Assembly: GCF_025369935.1 (NCBI RefSeq)
Contig: NZ_CP104467.1
Span: forward strand, 1,131,001 to 1,195,000
Direction: 5' to 3'
Length of the DNA stretch: 64,000 nucleotides
Origin: Paenibacillus andongensis
GTDB lineage: Bacteria; Bacillota; Bacilli; Paenibacillales; NBRC-103111
Part shown: positions 26,426-35,216 of the stretch, one piece after another
How positions within the stretch are numbered: the stretch's first letter is position 1
Layout: each line of letters begins with the position of its first letter
Made by a program: the position numbers and the translations under genes
Notes under the pieces: model-generated
The model's database searches: none
Told to the model about the DNA's origin: nothing
Seen by the model: only the letters and a program-made list of their open reading frames with translations

Positions 26426-26463
26426 TACTTTTTCGCAATGATGAAAAACTGAATTATGATCAT

Positions 26464-26497
26464 GAAGCTTCGGTATTATCATACTGAGGCTTTTTAG
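26464..26497 (+). terminator. Terminator after the DUF1569 gene
   Basis: GAAGCTTCGGTAT / ATACTGAGGCTTT stem with small mismatches, then TTTTT. Confidence 0.65.
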
Positions 26498-26519
26498 CAT
26501 ATTGAGTTTAAAAATGTTG

Positions 26520-26572
26520 TTGACATGACACCAAATGGTGACCTATAATAAAAGTGTCACTAAATGGTGTCC
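26520..26572 (+). promoter_or_regulatory. Promoter with two ArsR-type operators
   Basis: TTGACA (26520-26525), an 18-bp spacer and TATAAT (26544-26549). The spacer contains TGACACCAAATGGTGACC, and a related site TGTCACTAAATGGTGTCC lies at 26555-26572, overlapping the start of transcription. Repression by the ArsR protein of the same operon is inferred. Confidence 0.7.
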
Positions 26573-26647
26573 AATTAGGGGTTAGTCATTTGAAAAGCTT
26601 AGACCCTGAATAAGTTTCACTTGAAACAATGATGAGGAGGAAATAAA

Positions 26648-27070
26648 ATGAGTAAGATTATCGGTGCGGAAATAACCGCGAAAGTAGCAACCCAGCCCCG
26701 AGGAAAAATGATGGCTTATTGGTCAGTCACATTACTACTCGCAGCAGCTATTACGTTAAGTGGTATTGGGCAACTAATGCGATATGGGGGAAATATCGAT
26801 TTAGTGACCAAGATTGGTTTCCCATTATATGTCACGAACATTCTCGGGAGTTGGAAATTACTTGGAGTCATTGCTATCGTCGTACCAGGTTTTCCCCGGC
26901 TTAAAGAATGGGCTTATGCTGGTCTCTTCTTTTTAATGACTGGTGCGGCTTTATCTCATGCGTTTGCTAACGATTATGGTGATTATGGGTTTCATATTAT
27001 CCTTCCGCTTTCATACGCGGCACTAACAATCGCCTCGTGGGCGCTTCGTCCGAAGAGCCGCATGCTTTAA
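26648..27070 (+). CDS. DoxX-like membrane protein (ArsR operon 1)
   Basis: 140 residues, four hydrophobic helices. VVPGFPRLKEWAYAGLFFLM is the typical DoxX-like motif shared with the protein at 49911-50309. GATGAGGAGG precedes the ATG. It is first gene of a DoxX-ArsR-AHSA1 operon; the second instance of the same trio is at 49524-50842 with a different gene order. Confidence 0.85.
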   Translation: MSKIIGAEITAKVATQPRGKMMAYWSVTLLLAAAITLSGIGQLMRYGGNIDLVTKIGFPLYVTNILGSWKLLGVIAIVVPGFPRLKEWAYAGLFFLMTGAALSHAFANDYGDYGFHIILPLSYAALTIASWALRPKSRML

Positions 27071-27146
27071 GGAAGTGGAGAAATACGGCGGTCCCTTCTT
27101 ACACCATAGATGTCTAATACAGAAAATAATATTAGGAGGGGACGTT

Positions 27147-27476
27147 GTGAGCGAGAACAACCAGTTGCGGGATGTGTTTGACGCGATTGCAGATCCAACT
27201 AGGCGCAGACTGATTCGTCTGTTAGCAGATGCAGAGGAGATTCCGCTTCATGAGTTAACGGCACAGTTTCAAATGGGCCGCACAGCGGTATCCAAGCATT
27301 TGACAATCCTTAAAGAGGCCGGACTGGTACTTGACCGAAAAGTCGGCAGAGAAACACGATTTAGGCTAAATGCCTCTCCACTCCGAGAAATTCAAGATTG
27401 GGCGGCTTTCTACAGCAAGTTCTGGAGTACGAATATGTTGCGTTTGAACCAACTATTAGAGGAGGAAGAAGAATGA
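27147..27476 (+). CDS. ArsR family regulator (operon 1)
   Basis: GTG 27147 with AGGAGGGG 6 nt upstream gives 109 residues. The winged helix is clear: IADPTRRRLIRLLADAEE, then MGRTAVSKHLTILKEAGLVL. No metal-binding CxC in helix 5 is seen, so it belongs to the SdpR-like, non-metal ArsR group often paired with AHSA1 proteins. Its last codon overlaps the AHSA1 start (ATGA). Confidence 0.88.
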   Translation: MSENNQLRDVFDAIADPTRRRLIRLLADAEEIPLHELTAQFQMGRTAVSKHLTILKEAGLVLDRKVGRETRFRLNASPLREIQDWAAFYSKFWSTNMLRLNQLLEEEEE

Positions 27477-27895
27477 GTTTAACATTATCCCTGGATTTTC
27501 AGTACACGACATCGATCGAGAAACTTTGGTCAGCCTTAACCGATTCAAGCAAGCTTGCCAAGTGGGTGGCCAACATCCATACCGGTCAGGCGATGGATAA
27601 TGATTTTAAGCCCGTCGTTGGACACTGTTTTCAGTTTCGCACTCAGCCGACCGAATGGTGGGATGGAATTATTGACGGCGAAGTGCTTATCGTGGAAGCA
27701 CCAAACCAGATATCCTATACCTGGGTCAGTGGAGGGGAGAAGCACACGGTTACATGGACGCTGCAGGATTTAGGGGACGGAAAGGTTAACCTTCATCTCG
27801 AACAAACCGGAATTTCAAATGAACAAGCACTGGGTGGAGCTAAGTATGGTTGGAGTAATTGGTGCGGCGCGCTTGAAAAGGTGTTGGAACTATAA
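27473..27895 (+). CDS. AHSA1/SRPBCC domain protein (operon 1)
   Basis: 140 residues from ATG 27473, overlapping the ArsR stop. LDFQYTTSIEKLWSALTDSS and the end GGAKYGWSNWCGALEKVLEL are the hallmark ends of AHSA1-type START-like folds, which bind hydrophobic ligands. Its ligand may act as the signal relieved by the ArsR protein, but that is inference. Confidence 0.88.
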   Translation: MSLTLSLDFQYTTSIEKLWSALTDSSKLAKWVANIHTGQAMDNDFKPVVGHCFQFRTQPTEWWDGIIDGEVLIVEAPNQISYTWVSGGEKHTVTWTLQDLGDGKVNLHLEQTGISNEQALGGAKYGWSNWCGALEKVLEL

Positions 27896-27967
27896 CCGTA
27901 TTCGGTGCAAAACATCTCCATCCACAATGCTAAATTATTGGAGAATGATAGTTGAATAAAGCACTGT

Positions 27968-27998
27968 GGCAGCTGGTCAGCACGATCGGCTGCTTTTT
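27968..27998 (+). terminator. Terminator after ArsR operon 1
   Basis: GGCAGC ... GGCTGC stem followed by TTTTT. Confidence 0.65.
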
Positions 27999-28034
27999 CA
28001 ATAGATAGGAAATTATGAAGAGGAGTGTTCCTTG

Positions 28035-28628
28035 ATGATAAATCGTAAATTGAATCCAAAGGTTGATGCATTTTTGAGTAGAGCCACACAGTGGTACGAA
28101 GCATATGAGAAGTTGAGGAATATCGTTCTTGATTGTGAGCTGACCGAAGAATTTAAATGGATGCATCCTTGTTACACGTTTCAGAATAAAAACATAGTTT
28201 TAATACATGGATTTAAAGAATACTGTGCGCTTCTGTTTCACAAAGGTGCCTTGTTACAGGATGCCCACGGTATTCTAATTCAACAAACGGAGAATGTTCA
28301 GGCGGCGCGCCAGATTCGGTTCACCGATGTTCAGGAAATAGTTGAAATGGAAACCATCTTGAAAGCCTACATTCATGAAGCCATTGAAGTTGAAAAAGCC
28401 GGGTTGGAAGTGAATTTTAAAAAGAGTACAGAATTCATAATTCCTGAAGAATTTCAAAATAAATGCGATGAAATCCCTGCCTTGAAAACAGCTTTCGAAG
28501 CATTGACGCCGGGACGGCAAAGAGCATACATTCTTTATTTTTCTGAACCCAAACAATCCAAAACTCGAGAGTCAAGGGTTGAAAAATGTATGCAGCAAAT
28601 TCTGGGTGGAAAAGGATTAAATGATTAG
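28035..28628 (+). CDS. YdeI-type protein (DUF1801 plus YdeI/OmpD-associated tail)
   Basis: 197 residues from ATG 28035 (AGAGGAG upstream; the adjacent TTG is less likely). The first 120 residues form a DUF1801-type domain (DAFLSRATQWYEAYEKLRNI, EYCALLFHKGALL). The end has LTPGRQRAYILYFSEPKQSK, the YdeI/OmpD-associated signature. It is a homologue of B. subtilis YdeI; the biochemical role is unknown. It is the second YdeI-family protein in the window (see 10125). Confidence 0.85.
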   Translation: MINRKLNPKVDAFLSRATQWYEAYEKLRNIVLDCELTEEFKWMHPCYTFQNKNIVLIHGFKEYCALLFHKGALLQDAHGILIQQTENVQAARQIRFTDVQEIVEMETILKAYIHEAIEVEKAGLEVNFKKSTEFIIPEEFQNKCDEIPALKTAFEALTPGRQRAYILYFSEPKQSKTRESRVEKCMQQILGGKGLND

Positions 28629-28668
28629 TATATTCAATGAAAAAATGAGAAGTAATTAATAATCCTTT

Positions 28669-28950
28669 TCAATAAAGGGTGGGAATTGGAGGGCACGCAA
28701 CGACATCAATTATTCTTGGATCAATGCCATAAAACATCCAAAACGCTCCATTCCACCTATATCCCGACACTTCACCGTACTCAACACGAGTCGGATAAAA
28801 CCAGAAATTGTCTCCATTCAGAAGCCATACATAGGTGTATTCATATAAACAGTCAACAACATAGGATACCTCAGGTTTTGGGGGGATGAATGCAGGTGGA
28901 GGAGATTGCGGTTGTCTCATGTACATTTGCGTTTGCGGGATAAAAAACAT
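28669..28950 (-). CDS. Small Pro/Tyr-rich protein of unknown function
   Basis: 93 residues beginning MFFIPQTQMYMRQPQSPPP, followed by CLYEYTYVWLLNGDNFWFYP and GYRWNGAFWMFYGIDPRIID. The aromatic-rich pattern with a WLxNGxxFWFYP core resembles short proteins found in spore-forming bacilli. There is no signal peptide or membrane helix. An AAGGAAGTGG ribosome binding site lies just before the ATG. A spore-associated role is only a guess, suggested by the YjcZ-like neighbour. Confidence 0.65.
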   Translation of the reverse strand: MFFIPQTQMYMRQPQSPPPAFIPPKPEVSYVVDCLYEYTYVWLLNGDNFWFYPTRVEYGEVSGYRWNGAFWMFYGIDPRIIDVVACPPIPTLY

Positions 28951-29140
28951 TGAATTCCACTTCCTTTAAGGAATTTATTTTAAATCGTATTTCATGCTAT
29001 GTGGGTTAATAACTATTTGACTGTACAGGTGCCTAAGAAAATAACTGGCGATTGCCTCTATGGCATATATACAAGCAAGCGATATGTACCGTACGTATAA
29101 TTATACCGTAGTGAAAAATGACTGAAGGGAATGAGTCAAC

Positions 29141-29230
29141 ATGAGCGGAGTAGGTTATGGACGTTCAAGTGCATTTATCTTGGTTCTTTTTATTCTTTTG
29201 GTAATCATCACGTCATCTTTTGTAATTTAA
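29141..29230 (+). CDS. YjcZ-like sporulation micro-protein
   Basis: 29 codons: MSGVGYGRSSAFILVLFILL followed by nine hydrophobic residues. A Gly/Tyr-rich start followed by one membrane helix is the exact plan of the YjcZ/YrkC family of tiny sporulation proteins. GAAGGGA about 14 nt upstream is a modest ribosome binding site. A terminator follows at 29251. Confidence 0.8.
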   Translation: MSGVGYGRSSAFILVLFILLVIITSSFVI

Positions 29231-29250
29231 TATTCCTTAATCCAATAAGA

Positions 29251-29284
29251 AAAGACGGAAGCCAACATTGGCCGCCGTCTTTCT
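29251..29284 (+). terminator. Terminator after the YjcZ-like gene
   Basis: AAAGACGG ... CCGTCTTT stem with an inner GCCA/GGC helix, then TTC. It separates the micro-protein from the next gene. Confidence 0.7.
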
Positions 29285-29323
29285 TGTGTTATGATTTCAT
29301 TTAACAGGAGGAGTGAGCTGGGA

Positions 29324-29806
29324 ATGAAAACTTTACAGCAGCGTAAAAGAAAGTACGGACGCGTGAAAGTCGGGCAAAAAGTCATTCCTACATTATCGCC
29401 CTCTATCTCTTCGCAAGTTAAAGAGAACTTAGAAACACCAGTATGTGTAGTGCTCAAGAACGGTTCTCTGTATTACGGAGTTCTAAACGAATTACAAGGC
29501 GACCAAGTTATTCTTCAAGGCTTCAAGGGAAATCGGAAGCTCCCCCGAAATAAAGTCAAAGCTAAAGCACAAATATCCAATTTAGGAGGTTTGGGAAGCT
29601 TACTTGGCGGAGGCGGATTAGGAAGCATGCTTGGCCTTCTTGGTGGAGGAGGCTCTGGCGGATTACTGGGTGGTCTTGGTAAAGGTGGTGCTGCAACAGG
29701 CGCTGCTGGGGGTGGAGGTTTCTTTGGTAACATTGGCAGCTTTTTTAAGCTGGGGATGGGAGTCATTTCATTTATCATGCCATTGATGAAAAATTTTTCG
29801 ATTTGA
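29324..29806 (+). CDS. LSm-like N-terminus fused to a Gly-rich hydrophobic tail
   Basis: 160 residues from ATG 29324 (AGGAGGAG upstream). Residues 1-45 are basic (QQRKRKYGRVKVGQKVIP). Residues 46-85 look like an LSm/Hfq-type beta segment (PVCVVLKNGSLYYGVLNELQ, DQVILQGFKG). The rest is Gly/Leu-rich and ends in one membrane-like helix (LGMGVISFIMPLMKNFSI). I do not recognise the family. The layout suggests a spore-coat or membrane-bound small protein. It is flanked by a YjcZ-type gene. Confidence 0.65.
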   Translation: MKTLQQRKRKYGRVKVGQKVIPTLSPSISSQVKENLETPVCVVLKNGSLYYGVLNELQGDQVILQGFKGNRKLPRNKVKAKAQISNLGGLGSLLGGGGLGSMLGLLGGGGSGGLLGGLGKGGAATGAAGGGGFFGNIGSFFKLGMGVISFIMPLMKNFSI

Positions 29807-29847
29807 GTTAAAAAAGGCTTCTCCTACCCAGCACATTGAAGTGAATA

Positions 29848-29876
29848 GGCGCCACTCTATTGAGTGAACGCCTATA
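29848..29876. terminator. Hairpin between convergent genes
   Basis: AGGCGccACTC / GAGTgaaCGCCT stem between the LSm-like gene and ilvN. It is weak in T-runs, so possibly bidirectional. Confidence 0.45.
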
Positions 29877-29897
29877 TCGGGTACGATAGTGAATGGG

Positions 29898-30377
29898 TCA
29901 GCTCCGAGTTGCTGATATTGCCGCAACACCTGTTCTTACCGATTGAACAATGGGATATCGCTGCATAGCCTCTAAAAACCACTGTACATCATGCATATCT
30001 CCCGACATTTCAACGATGCAGGTGTCATCCTCCAAATGGTTCATTTTCCCTCCGAATGACCCTGTGAGTTGGGCCAACTCGAGACAGTCCATATCTCCGG
30101 TTTCAATTTTTAACAAAACAAGTTCACGTTCATAGGGCTGTTCAATGGGTTCAACTTGGATAACATCAATGAGTTTATTCACTTGATGAATCATTTGCTG
30201 CATAACATGTCTATCGCCATACGTACGAATTGTCATTCTGGAAAGGCCGGCTTGCTCAGATCCGCCAACCGTAATGCTTGCGATGTTAAATCCACGTTTG
30301 GAGAAGAGCATGCAAATTCTTTGCAAAACACCAGGATGATCTTGAACGAGTAAGGAAAGTAAAAAGGACTGCTGCAT
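29898..30377 (-). CDS. ilvN: Acetolactate synthase small (regulatory) subunit
   Basis: 159 residues. The N-terminal ACT domain reads LLVQDHPGVLQRICMLFSKR followed by GFNIASITVG, and the second half matches the ALS_ss_C domain. It binds branched-chain amino acids and tunes the large subunit. It starts 1 nt after ilvB ends. Branched-chain amino-acid synthesis occurs in the cytoplasm. No other ilv or leu genes are adjacent, so this may be an accessory copy. Confidence 0.93.
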   Translation of the reverse strand: MQQSFLLSLLVQDHPGVLQRICMLFSKRGFNIASITVGGSEQAGLSRMTIRTYGDRHVMQQMIHQVNKLIDVIQVEPIEQPYERELVLLKIETGDMDCLELAQLTGSFGGKMNHLEDDTCIVEMSGDMHDVQWFLEAMQRYPIVQSVRTGVAAISATRS

Positions 30378-30378
30378 G

Positions 30379-32124
30379 TCATTTCACCTCCACAATCATG
30401 TCATTTAACGTATGACCGGCCTTAATCATGGGTAGCACAAGCTCATTCTTATCGACAATAAAATCGATTAGAACGGGTCCCGGGTGTGCCAGAGCTTCTT
30501 TCCATACAAGCTGGGCTTCTTGTTCCTCTGCCGCTCTTAACCCTTTAACTCCATAGGCTTCTGCCAATAGGACAAAATCCGGGCTGCCTGATAAATCGAT
30601 ATGGCTGAAGCGGCTCTCATAAATCATTTCCTGCCATTGTCGGATCATACCCAGCGTTTGATTATTAATGACCACGATTTTCACGGGGAGTTGATGAATT
30701 GCGCATATCGCAAGTTCTTGAGCGCACATTTGCATCCCCCCATCTCCATTAATCGAAATGATAAGCTTATCCGGATGGCCAACTTGAGCACCAATAGCGG
30801 CAGGGAAGCCAAAACCCATTGTGCCTAAGCCGCCAGAAGTAAGCAAAGATCGGGGATTTTGAAACTGATAAAATTGCGCTGTCCACATCTGATGCTGTCC
30901 GACGTCTGTCGTCACGATAGCGTTACCTTGCGAACTTTCTGAGATCATTTCAATGATATATTGCGGTTTTAAGTGATCGCCATCCTTTTGATAGCTGAGG
31001 GGATGGTTCTTTTTGAGTTCCAGTAATTTATGAACCCATTGCTCAATATTCATGGAAGTGACGACTTGTTTATTCAGTTGGGCAAGCACTTCCTTAACAT
31101 TGCCTACAATCGCAATGTCCACAGCTACGTTCTTATTAAGCTCTGCGGCATCAATATCAACATGCACAATCTTTGCATGTGGCGCGAATCCGTCCAGCCT
31201 CATTGTCACACGGTCATCAAATCTGGCGCCTAGCGAAATCAAGAGATCGGTCTCAATTAGCGCCCGGTTCGCCGCTACAGTTCCGTGCATGCCCGGCATG
31301 CCTAACCACAACGGATGGGCACTCGGGAACCCGCCGATTCCCATAAGCGTAGTCGTAATGGGGATTCCGCTTCTCTGAACAAAGGTAAGCAGTTCTTCAC
31401 TTGCATCACCTTGAACAATGCCTCCTCCTGCCAAGATTACGGGACAATCGGCAAGCTCAATTGCTTTAAGCAATTGATTAATGCCGTGAATATTCGGAAG
31501 ATGATGAGGTTCATATCCTTTCACTTCCACCCGGTCGGGATAAAGGAATAACGTCCGCTCTGCCGACACATCCTTGGGAATATCAATTAGAACGGGACCT
31601 TTTCGACCTGTTGCAGCCAAATAGAAAGCCTCCCGGATTGTACGTGCTAATTGATCGATTTGACGCACCTGATAGCTATGCTTCACGATAGGCATCGTAA
31701 TACCGATAATATCCGTCTCCTGAAAAGCATCCGTGCCGAGCTGCTCAGTTGGCACATTGCCAGTAATGACGACGAGAGGCACGGAGTCCATGTGTGCGGT
31801 AGCGATTCCAGTCACTAAGTTGGTTGCTCCGGGACCTGAAGTTGCCAAACAAACGCCTACCTTGCCTGTTGAACGAGCATATCCGTCAGCAGCATGGATG
31901 GCGCCCTGTTCGTGCCTTGTAAGCAAATGACGAAAGTGCGGATTGTCATGCATGGCATCATAAATATAAAGCACAGCTCCTCCCGGGTGTCCGAATACGC
32001 AGTCTACTTCCTCCAGCAGCAAAGTTCTAAGTAAAATTTCCGAACCGGATAATATTTCAGGTTTTATCAATGATTGACGCCAGCTATCGTTCGTCTTATA
32101 GGTATCGCTGTAACGATTTTTCAT
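30379..32124 (-). CDS. ilvB: Acetolactate synthase large subunit
   Basis: 581 residues with the full thiamine-diphosphate enzyme plan. The N-terminal catalytic Glu is in the H-x-x-x-GA region (FGHPGGAVLYIYDAM, LTRHEQGAIHAADGYAR). The FAD-linked middle domain follows, and the ThDP motif is GDGGMQMCAQEL ... NNQTLGMIRQWQEM. It condenses two pyruvates, or pyruvate and 2-oxobutyrate, to acetohydroxy acids. AGGAGGGG precedes the ATG. It lies directly downstream of a STAND-LuxR regulator on the same strand. No T-box or leucine leader is present in the 114-bp upstream gap. Confidence 0.95.
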   Translation of the reverse strand: MKNRYSDTYKTNDSWRQSLIKPEILSGSEILLRTLLLEEVDCVFGHPGGAVLYIYDAMHDNPHFRHLLTRHEQGAIHAADGYARSTGKVGVCLATSGPGATNLVTGIATAHMDSVPLVVITGNVPTEQLGTDAFQETDIIGITMPIVKHSYQVRQIDQLARTIREAFYLAATGRKGPVLIDIPKDVSAERTLFLYPDRVEVKGYEPHHLPNIHGINQLLKAIELADCPVILAGGGIVQGDASEELLTFVQRSGIPITTTLMGIGGFPSAHPLWLGMPGMHGTVAANRALIETDLLISLGARFDDRVTMRLDGFAPHAKIVHVDIDAAELNKNVAVDIAIVGNVKEVLAQLNKQVVTSMNIEQWVHKLLELKKNHPLSYQKDGDHLKPQYIIEMISESSQGNAIVTTDVGQHQMWTAQFYQFQNPRSLLTSGGLGTMGFGFPAAIGAQVGHPDKLIISINGDGGMQMCAQELAICAIHQLPVKIVVINNQTLGMIRQWQEMIYESRFSHIDLSGSPDFVLLAEAYGVKGLRAAEEQEAQLVWKEALAHPGPVLIDFIVDKNELVLPMIKAGHTLNDMIVEVK

Positions 32125-32156
32125 GGGGCCCCTCCTGCATGCTGTATTTTTTGCAG

Positions 32157-32220
32157 TATAGCAAGAGAGTAGTAGGAGCGGCTATTATACCAGAGTATAA
32201 AAAGGATATAAGTAATTTCC
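32157..32220 (-). promoter_or_regulatory. ilvB promoter region
   Basis: On the minus strand, TATACTCTGGTATAAT contains a TATAAT and a small TATAC...GTATA dyad. A -35 is not clear, which fits an activator-dependent promoter. The same block, with a short insertion, is present at 36397-36465 beside the second STAND-LuxR gene. Confidence 0.55.
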
Positions 32221-32238
32221 TTTTTTGCGTTGATTACC

Positions 32239-34281
32239 TTAGTTCATGTTTTGCTTCATAAACTTTCCGACCAGTAGTGCGCGGTTTTTCACGTCGACTT
32301 TTTCAAAGATGCTGGAAAGGTGCTTTTTAACCGTCACTTCACTAATAAAAAGTTGCTTGCCGATCTCCGCGTTCGAACATCCTGCGACCACTAGATCTGC
32401 CACTTGCTGCTCTCGTTGTGTCAGTTTCCATGAAGTCCAAAGCAGCTCCTGTGGTTTTTCCGATGGAGCCTTTTCATTAGCAGGAGTCCATTCTATTCCT
32501 GACTGGCGCAATAAGCGGGAAAGAAAGCTTTTCAACCCGTCTTCCCGAGTGTCAACGATAAAATAGGGAGTCGGGGTTTTGCCATCGTAATGGCAATGCG
32601 TCACTCCCGGGACCTCTTCAAAACCAGAGTTGAGAAACACCTGCTGAACCGCTTCAACGGATGGAGGAGAGATGACGAAGATCCCTCCGGCACACATATA
32701 CGAATTGGTCAATTTCATCCCTTCCGCAATATAGGTGGGATTGGTTTGGTCCGAATAGTTCAATGAGCGCATAAACCATCCCGCAGGCCGATCGGGCGGT
32801 GTTTCCAGTTTGCTGCGCTCGGAAGGAGCCAGATGGGTAAGAAAAGGGTGGAAAACGGGATCTTTCTCTAAGCGGGAGAGGGTGCCCTCGTGAAGAGGTA
32901 TGAGCACAGCGATCGCTACCGCCTCCCCTTCTTCCGAGCGCAGGAGCTGTACGCTTCGAGAATCCATCTCATGAAAAGCGTGGAGATCCACGTCTCGAAT
33001 CATAAACGTCGATTCCTCTGCGGTTAAATCGAACTGAATCTCCATGCCCGAATCCGGATCCATTTTGTTTAAAGAAAAACTTCTTCCTGAACGAATTCGG
33101 GCTTCCACATATGCCTGAGCCTCAGACAAGGTGGAATCGGTCAGCGGCTCCCAATAAAACTTTTCGTTAACGGCCATATGTTTCATCGCTCGCAAAGAAT
33201 AGTCTTCCACATAATGAAAGAGCTCCATTACTTCCCAGGAAGCATTTATTTTCCGCGACTTGTCAAGGATGGCATTGGCGTAGTAAAAGGCGCACCGCTC
33301 AATTAAATAACGGTAGTAATCAGGTGTCCGCTCTCTCAAAAGGCGACATGTCGCTTCTCGCATCAAATCGTGAATCGTCCAGCCTCTTTCGGATTGTTGA
33401 ACAAAGGATAAGCCCGTCAGGCTCTCAAAAAGATCGGTGTCAACCTCATCATTCAAGAGGTAGGAGAGCATTTCCTGGTTGAATTGACGCAGCATTGACG
33501 CAGCTTCTACCAATCTTCGCAAATCCTTGTTTGGTACTTCTTTTAGCCATAGAGCAGCGAGTTCAAGAAACCAGTTAATCCCGGCTTCACGAACTGATTG
33601 ATCAAGGGGCAACTGAATGGCAACCGTTAAGGACAAGGCGAGCGGATGACCTTTGGACTGGTACCATATACGCTCCATTCGTTCCTCCTGGTTGATTCCG
33701 CAGCGGCGTAAATAATCGAGGGAGTCCTCTCGATTTAAGTGTTCGACCGGGAGAGGAAGAATTCTTTCTCTCCAGGAAGGAGAGACGAGCCATGACCCTT
33801 TCAAGGGATGGCGCCCCGCTATCAGGACGAGCACATTGTCCGGGAGCCATTTCAACAAATGTTCCCGCAACCATGGGTCCAATCCTGTCAATTCTTCAAA
33901 TGTATCAAAGGCGAGAATCACCTTCTGATATGCAGCAAGCTCATACATGGCACTTACGGTGGCTTCGAGAAGCGTCTGCGGATCACTCACCATGGCGGCG
34001 CCTTTTATCTGTTGATGCAGCGCTTTTAACAAATCATGTCCTGTAGGGCTGCAGTCTCTGCTATCTAGCAATATGTAATAAGCACCCTTTTGCCGAGCAA
34101 GCAGGCGAAATACCTGCAGAAGGGTGCTTTTGCCGACGCCTCCGGTACCATAAAGATTCCAGATGTTTTTACCATGAAAACCATGGTCATCCAAAAAATG
34201 CGAAAACAAAGAGATTTCGTGATGACGGCCAACAATAAAATTATATTCCCGAACATCAAAAGCATTGATTTCCTCGAACAA
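32239..34281 (-). CDS. STAND ATPase / LuxR-type regulator 1
   Basis: 680 residues if started at TTG 34281, which follows GAGGGTGGG. This start puts the conserved FIVGR at residue 15, exactly as in paralogue 3 at 45008. Layout: STAND/AAA P-loop GTGGVGKST (about 45-53), Walker B ILAFDTFEEL (about 140), a winged-helix segment near 300, a middle domain (GWFMRSLNYSDQ, MCAGGIFVISPP) I cannot name, and a LuxR HTH in the last 65 residues (LTQREQQVADLVVAGCSNAE ... VTVKKHLSSIF). MalT-type proteins of this plan are ATP- and ligand-dependent activators. It is upstream of ilvBN on the same strand. Confidence 0.85.
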   Translation of the reverse strand: MFEEINAFDVREYNFIVGRHHEISLFSHFLDDHGFHGKNIWNLYGTGGVGKSTLLQVFRLLARQKGAYYILLDSRDCSPTGHDLLKALHQQIKGAAMVSDPQTLLEATVSAMYELAAYQKVILAFDTFEELTGLDPWLREHLLKWLPDNVLVLIAGRHPLKGSWLVSPSWRERILPLPVEHLNREDSLDYLRRCGINQEERMERIWYQSKGHPLALSLTVAIQLPLDQSVREAGINWFLELAALWLKEVPNKDLRRLVEAASMLRQFNQEMLSYLLNDEVDTDLFESLTGLSFVQQSERGWTIHDLMREATCRLLRERTPDYYRYLIERCAFYYANAILDKSRKINASWEVMELFHYVEDYSLRAMKHMAVNEKFYWEPLTDSTLSEAQAYVEARIRSGRSFSLNKMDPDSGMEIQFDLTAEESTFMIRDVDLHAFHEMDSRSVQLLRSEEGEAVAIAVLIPLHEGTLSRLEKDPVFHPFLTHLAPSERSKLETPPDRPAGWFMRSLNYSDQTNPTYIAEGMKLTNSYMCAGGIFVISPPSVEAVQQVFLNSGFEEVPGVTHCHYDGKTPTPYFIVDTREDGLKSFLSRLLRQSGIEWTPANEKAPSEKPQELLWTSWKLTQREQQVADLVVAGCSNAEIGKQLFISEVTVKKHLSSIFEKVDVKNRALLVGKFMKQNMN

Positions 34282-34489
34282 ATTTCCCACCCTCTGACAT
34301 GGAACCACCGAATATATACAACTTAAGTATACCATCGATTACGACTTCCGTGTAATTCACATGGGGAGATGTCCCATGCTGGATGTGTATATGAAGTACG
34401 AGCAGGAAACGGCTGCACAGGATGTTTGTACGTCAAATTGTTGAACGAGGCGGCGAAGCTATCTCTTTCAAGGCGGAGGGAACGATAGT
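34282..34489. other. Short region with possible gene debris
   Basis: No complete gene. A + strand stretch (about 34425-34489) could encode VRQIVERGGEAISFKAEGT. This resembles the beta-3/beta-4 region of SDR reductases and may be a scrap of such a gene. Confidence is low. Confidence 0.3.
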
Positions 34490-34726
34490 CTATTGCCGTT
34501 TACCAACCCAATAAACAAGCCCATTCGAACCATCTACAGTGACTTGATCTCCATCTTTTAATATGGATGTTGCCACCTTTGTCCCGACTACCGCTGGAAG
34601 TTTATATTCCCTGGCAATGATACTGGCGTGTGACAGGATTCCACCGGCATCGGTAATGAGGGCACCAGCGGGTGGAAATAGAACAGTCCAAGGCGAGGTC
34701 ATTGTTTTACGGATCGGTCTGGTCAT
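34490..34726 (-). pseudogene. C-terminal fragment of a PEP-utilising enzyme (PEP synthase-like)
   Basis: The fragment contains ALITDAGGILSHASIIAREY and KLPAVVGT, the phosphohistidine swivel domain of pyruvate phosphate dikinase, PEP synthase or rifampicin phosphotransferase. Here the phosphorylated His is in GGILSHA. Only about 78 of the usual 800 or more residues remain, and no upstream part exists nearby, so it is a remnant. Confidence 0.75.
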
Positions 34727-35015
34727 GGGGCTCCAACGGTTCGGGTCAGCTTGGACTTGGTGACTCGAATTGTAGGAGCCCCGGTTAAGCGGATTCGTGG
34801 CATCGTTCTAACGTGACACGATAGTGAAGAAGCTTGCCTCGCGGCAACTCCTTTTTACAAAGCGTCTACACAATCTGCAGTCGGCAAACAAACGGCTCAG
34901 TTCGCAGTGGTTGCGACAGAGCCGTACTTGGATAGATTCTATTGCTGTAAATAATGCTGGATTAACTCTCCTAGCGGAGAAAACGGTGCGGTTCATTCCG
35001 GACTACGAGGAATGA

Positions 35016-35216
35016 TTATCTTGCCGAGGAAGTTTCTTTGAATTCGCATGCTTTATGTGTGCCATCGCAAAATGGCTGCGTTTTTGTGTTTCCACACCGG
35101 CATACGGCTATCGTATCGCTGGTTTGAAAAGCGTTTCCGCTTCCGTCAACCAGTTCGAAGTTCCCTTGAATGACAAAAGGTCCATCATCGTACTTTGTAA
35201 TTTTTACTTTAGACAT
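35016..35216 (-). CDS. CDGSH iron-sulfur protein, copy 2
   Basis: 66 residues, differing from copy 1 at few positions (CRCGNTKTQPFCDGTH instead of CRCGHTKTQ). All four cluster ligands are retained. The start at ATG 35216 and the 8-nt overlap with the DoxX gene are the same as in copy 1. Confidence 0.9.
   Translation of the reverse strand: MSKVKITKYDDGPFVIQGNFELVDGSGNAFQTSDTIAVCRCGNTKTQPFCDGTHKACEFKETSSAR

Noticed and set aside
32125..32238. T-box or leucine leader upstream of ilvB
   Set aside because: The gap is only 114 bp and shows no T-box sequence, antiterminator or terminator.
34425..34489. SDR gene remnant
   Set aside because: Only about 20 residues of weak resemblance; mentioned in the region note but not called as a gene.
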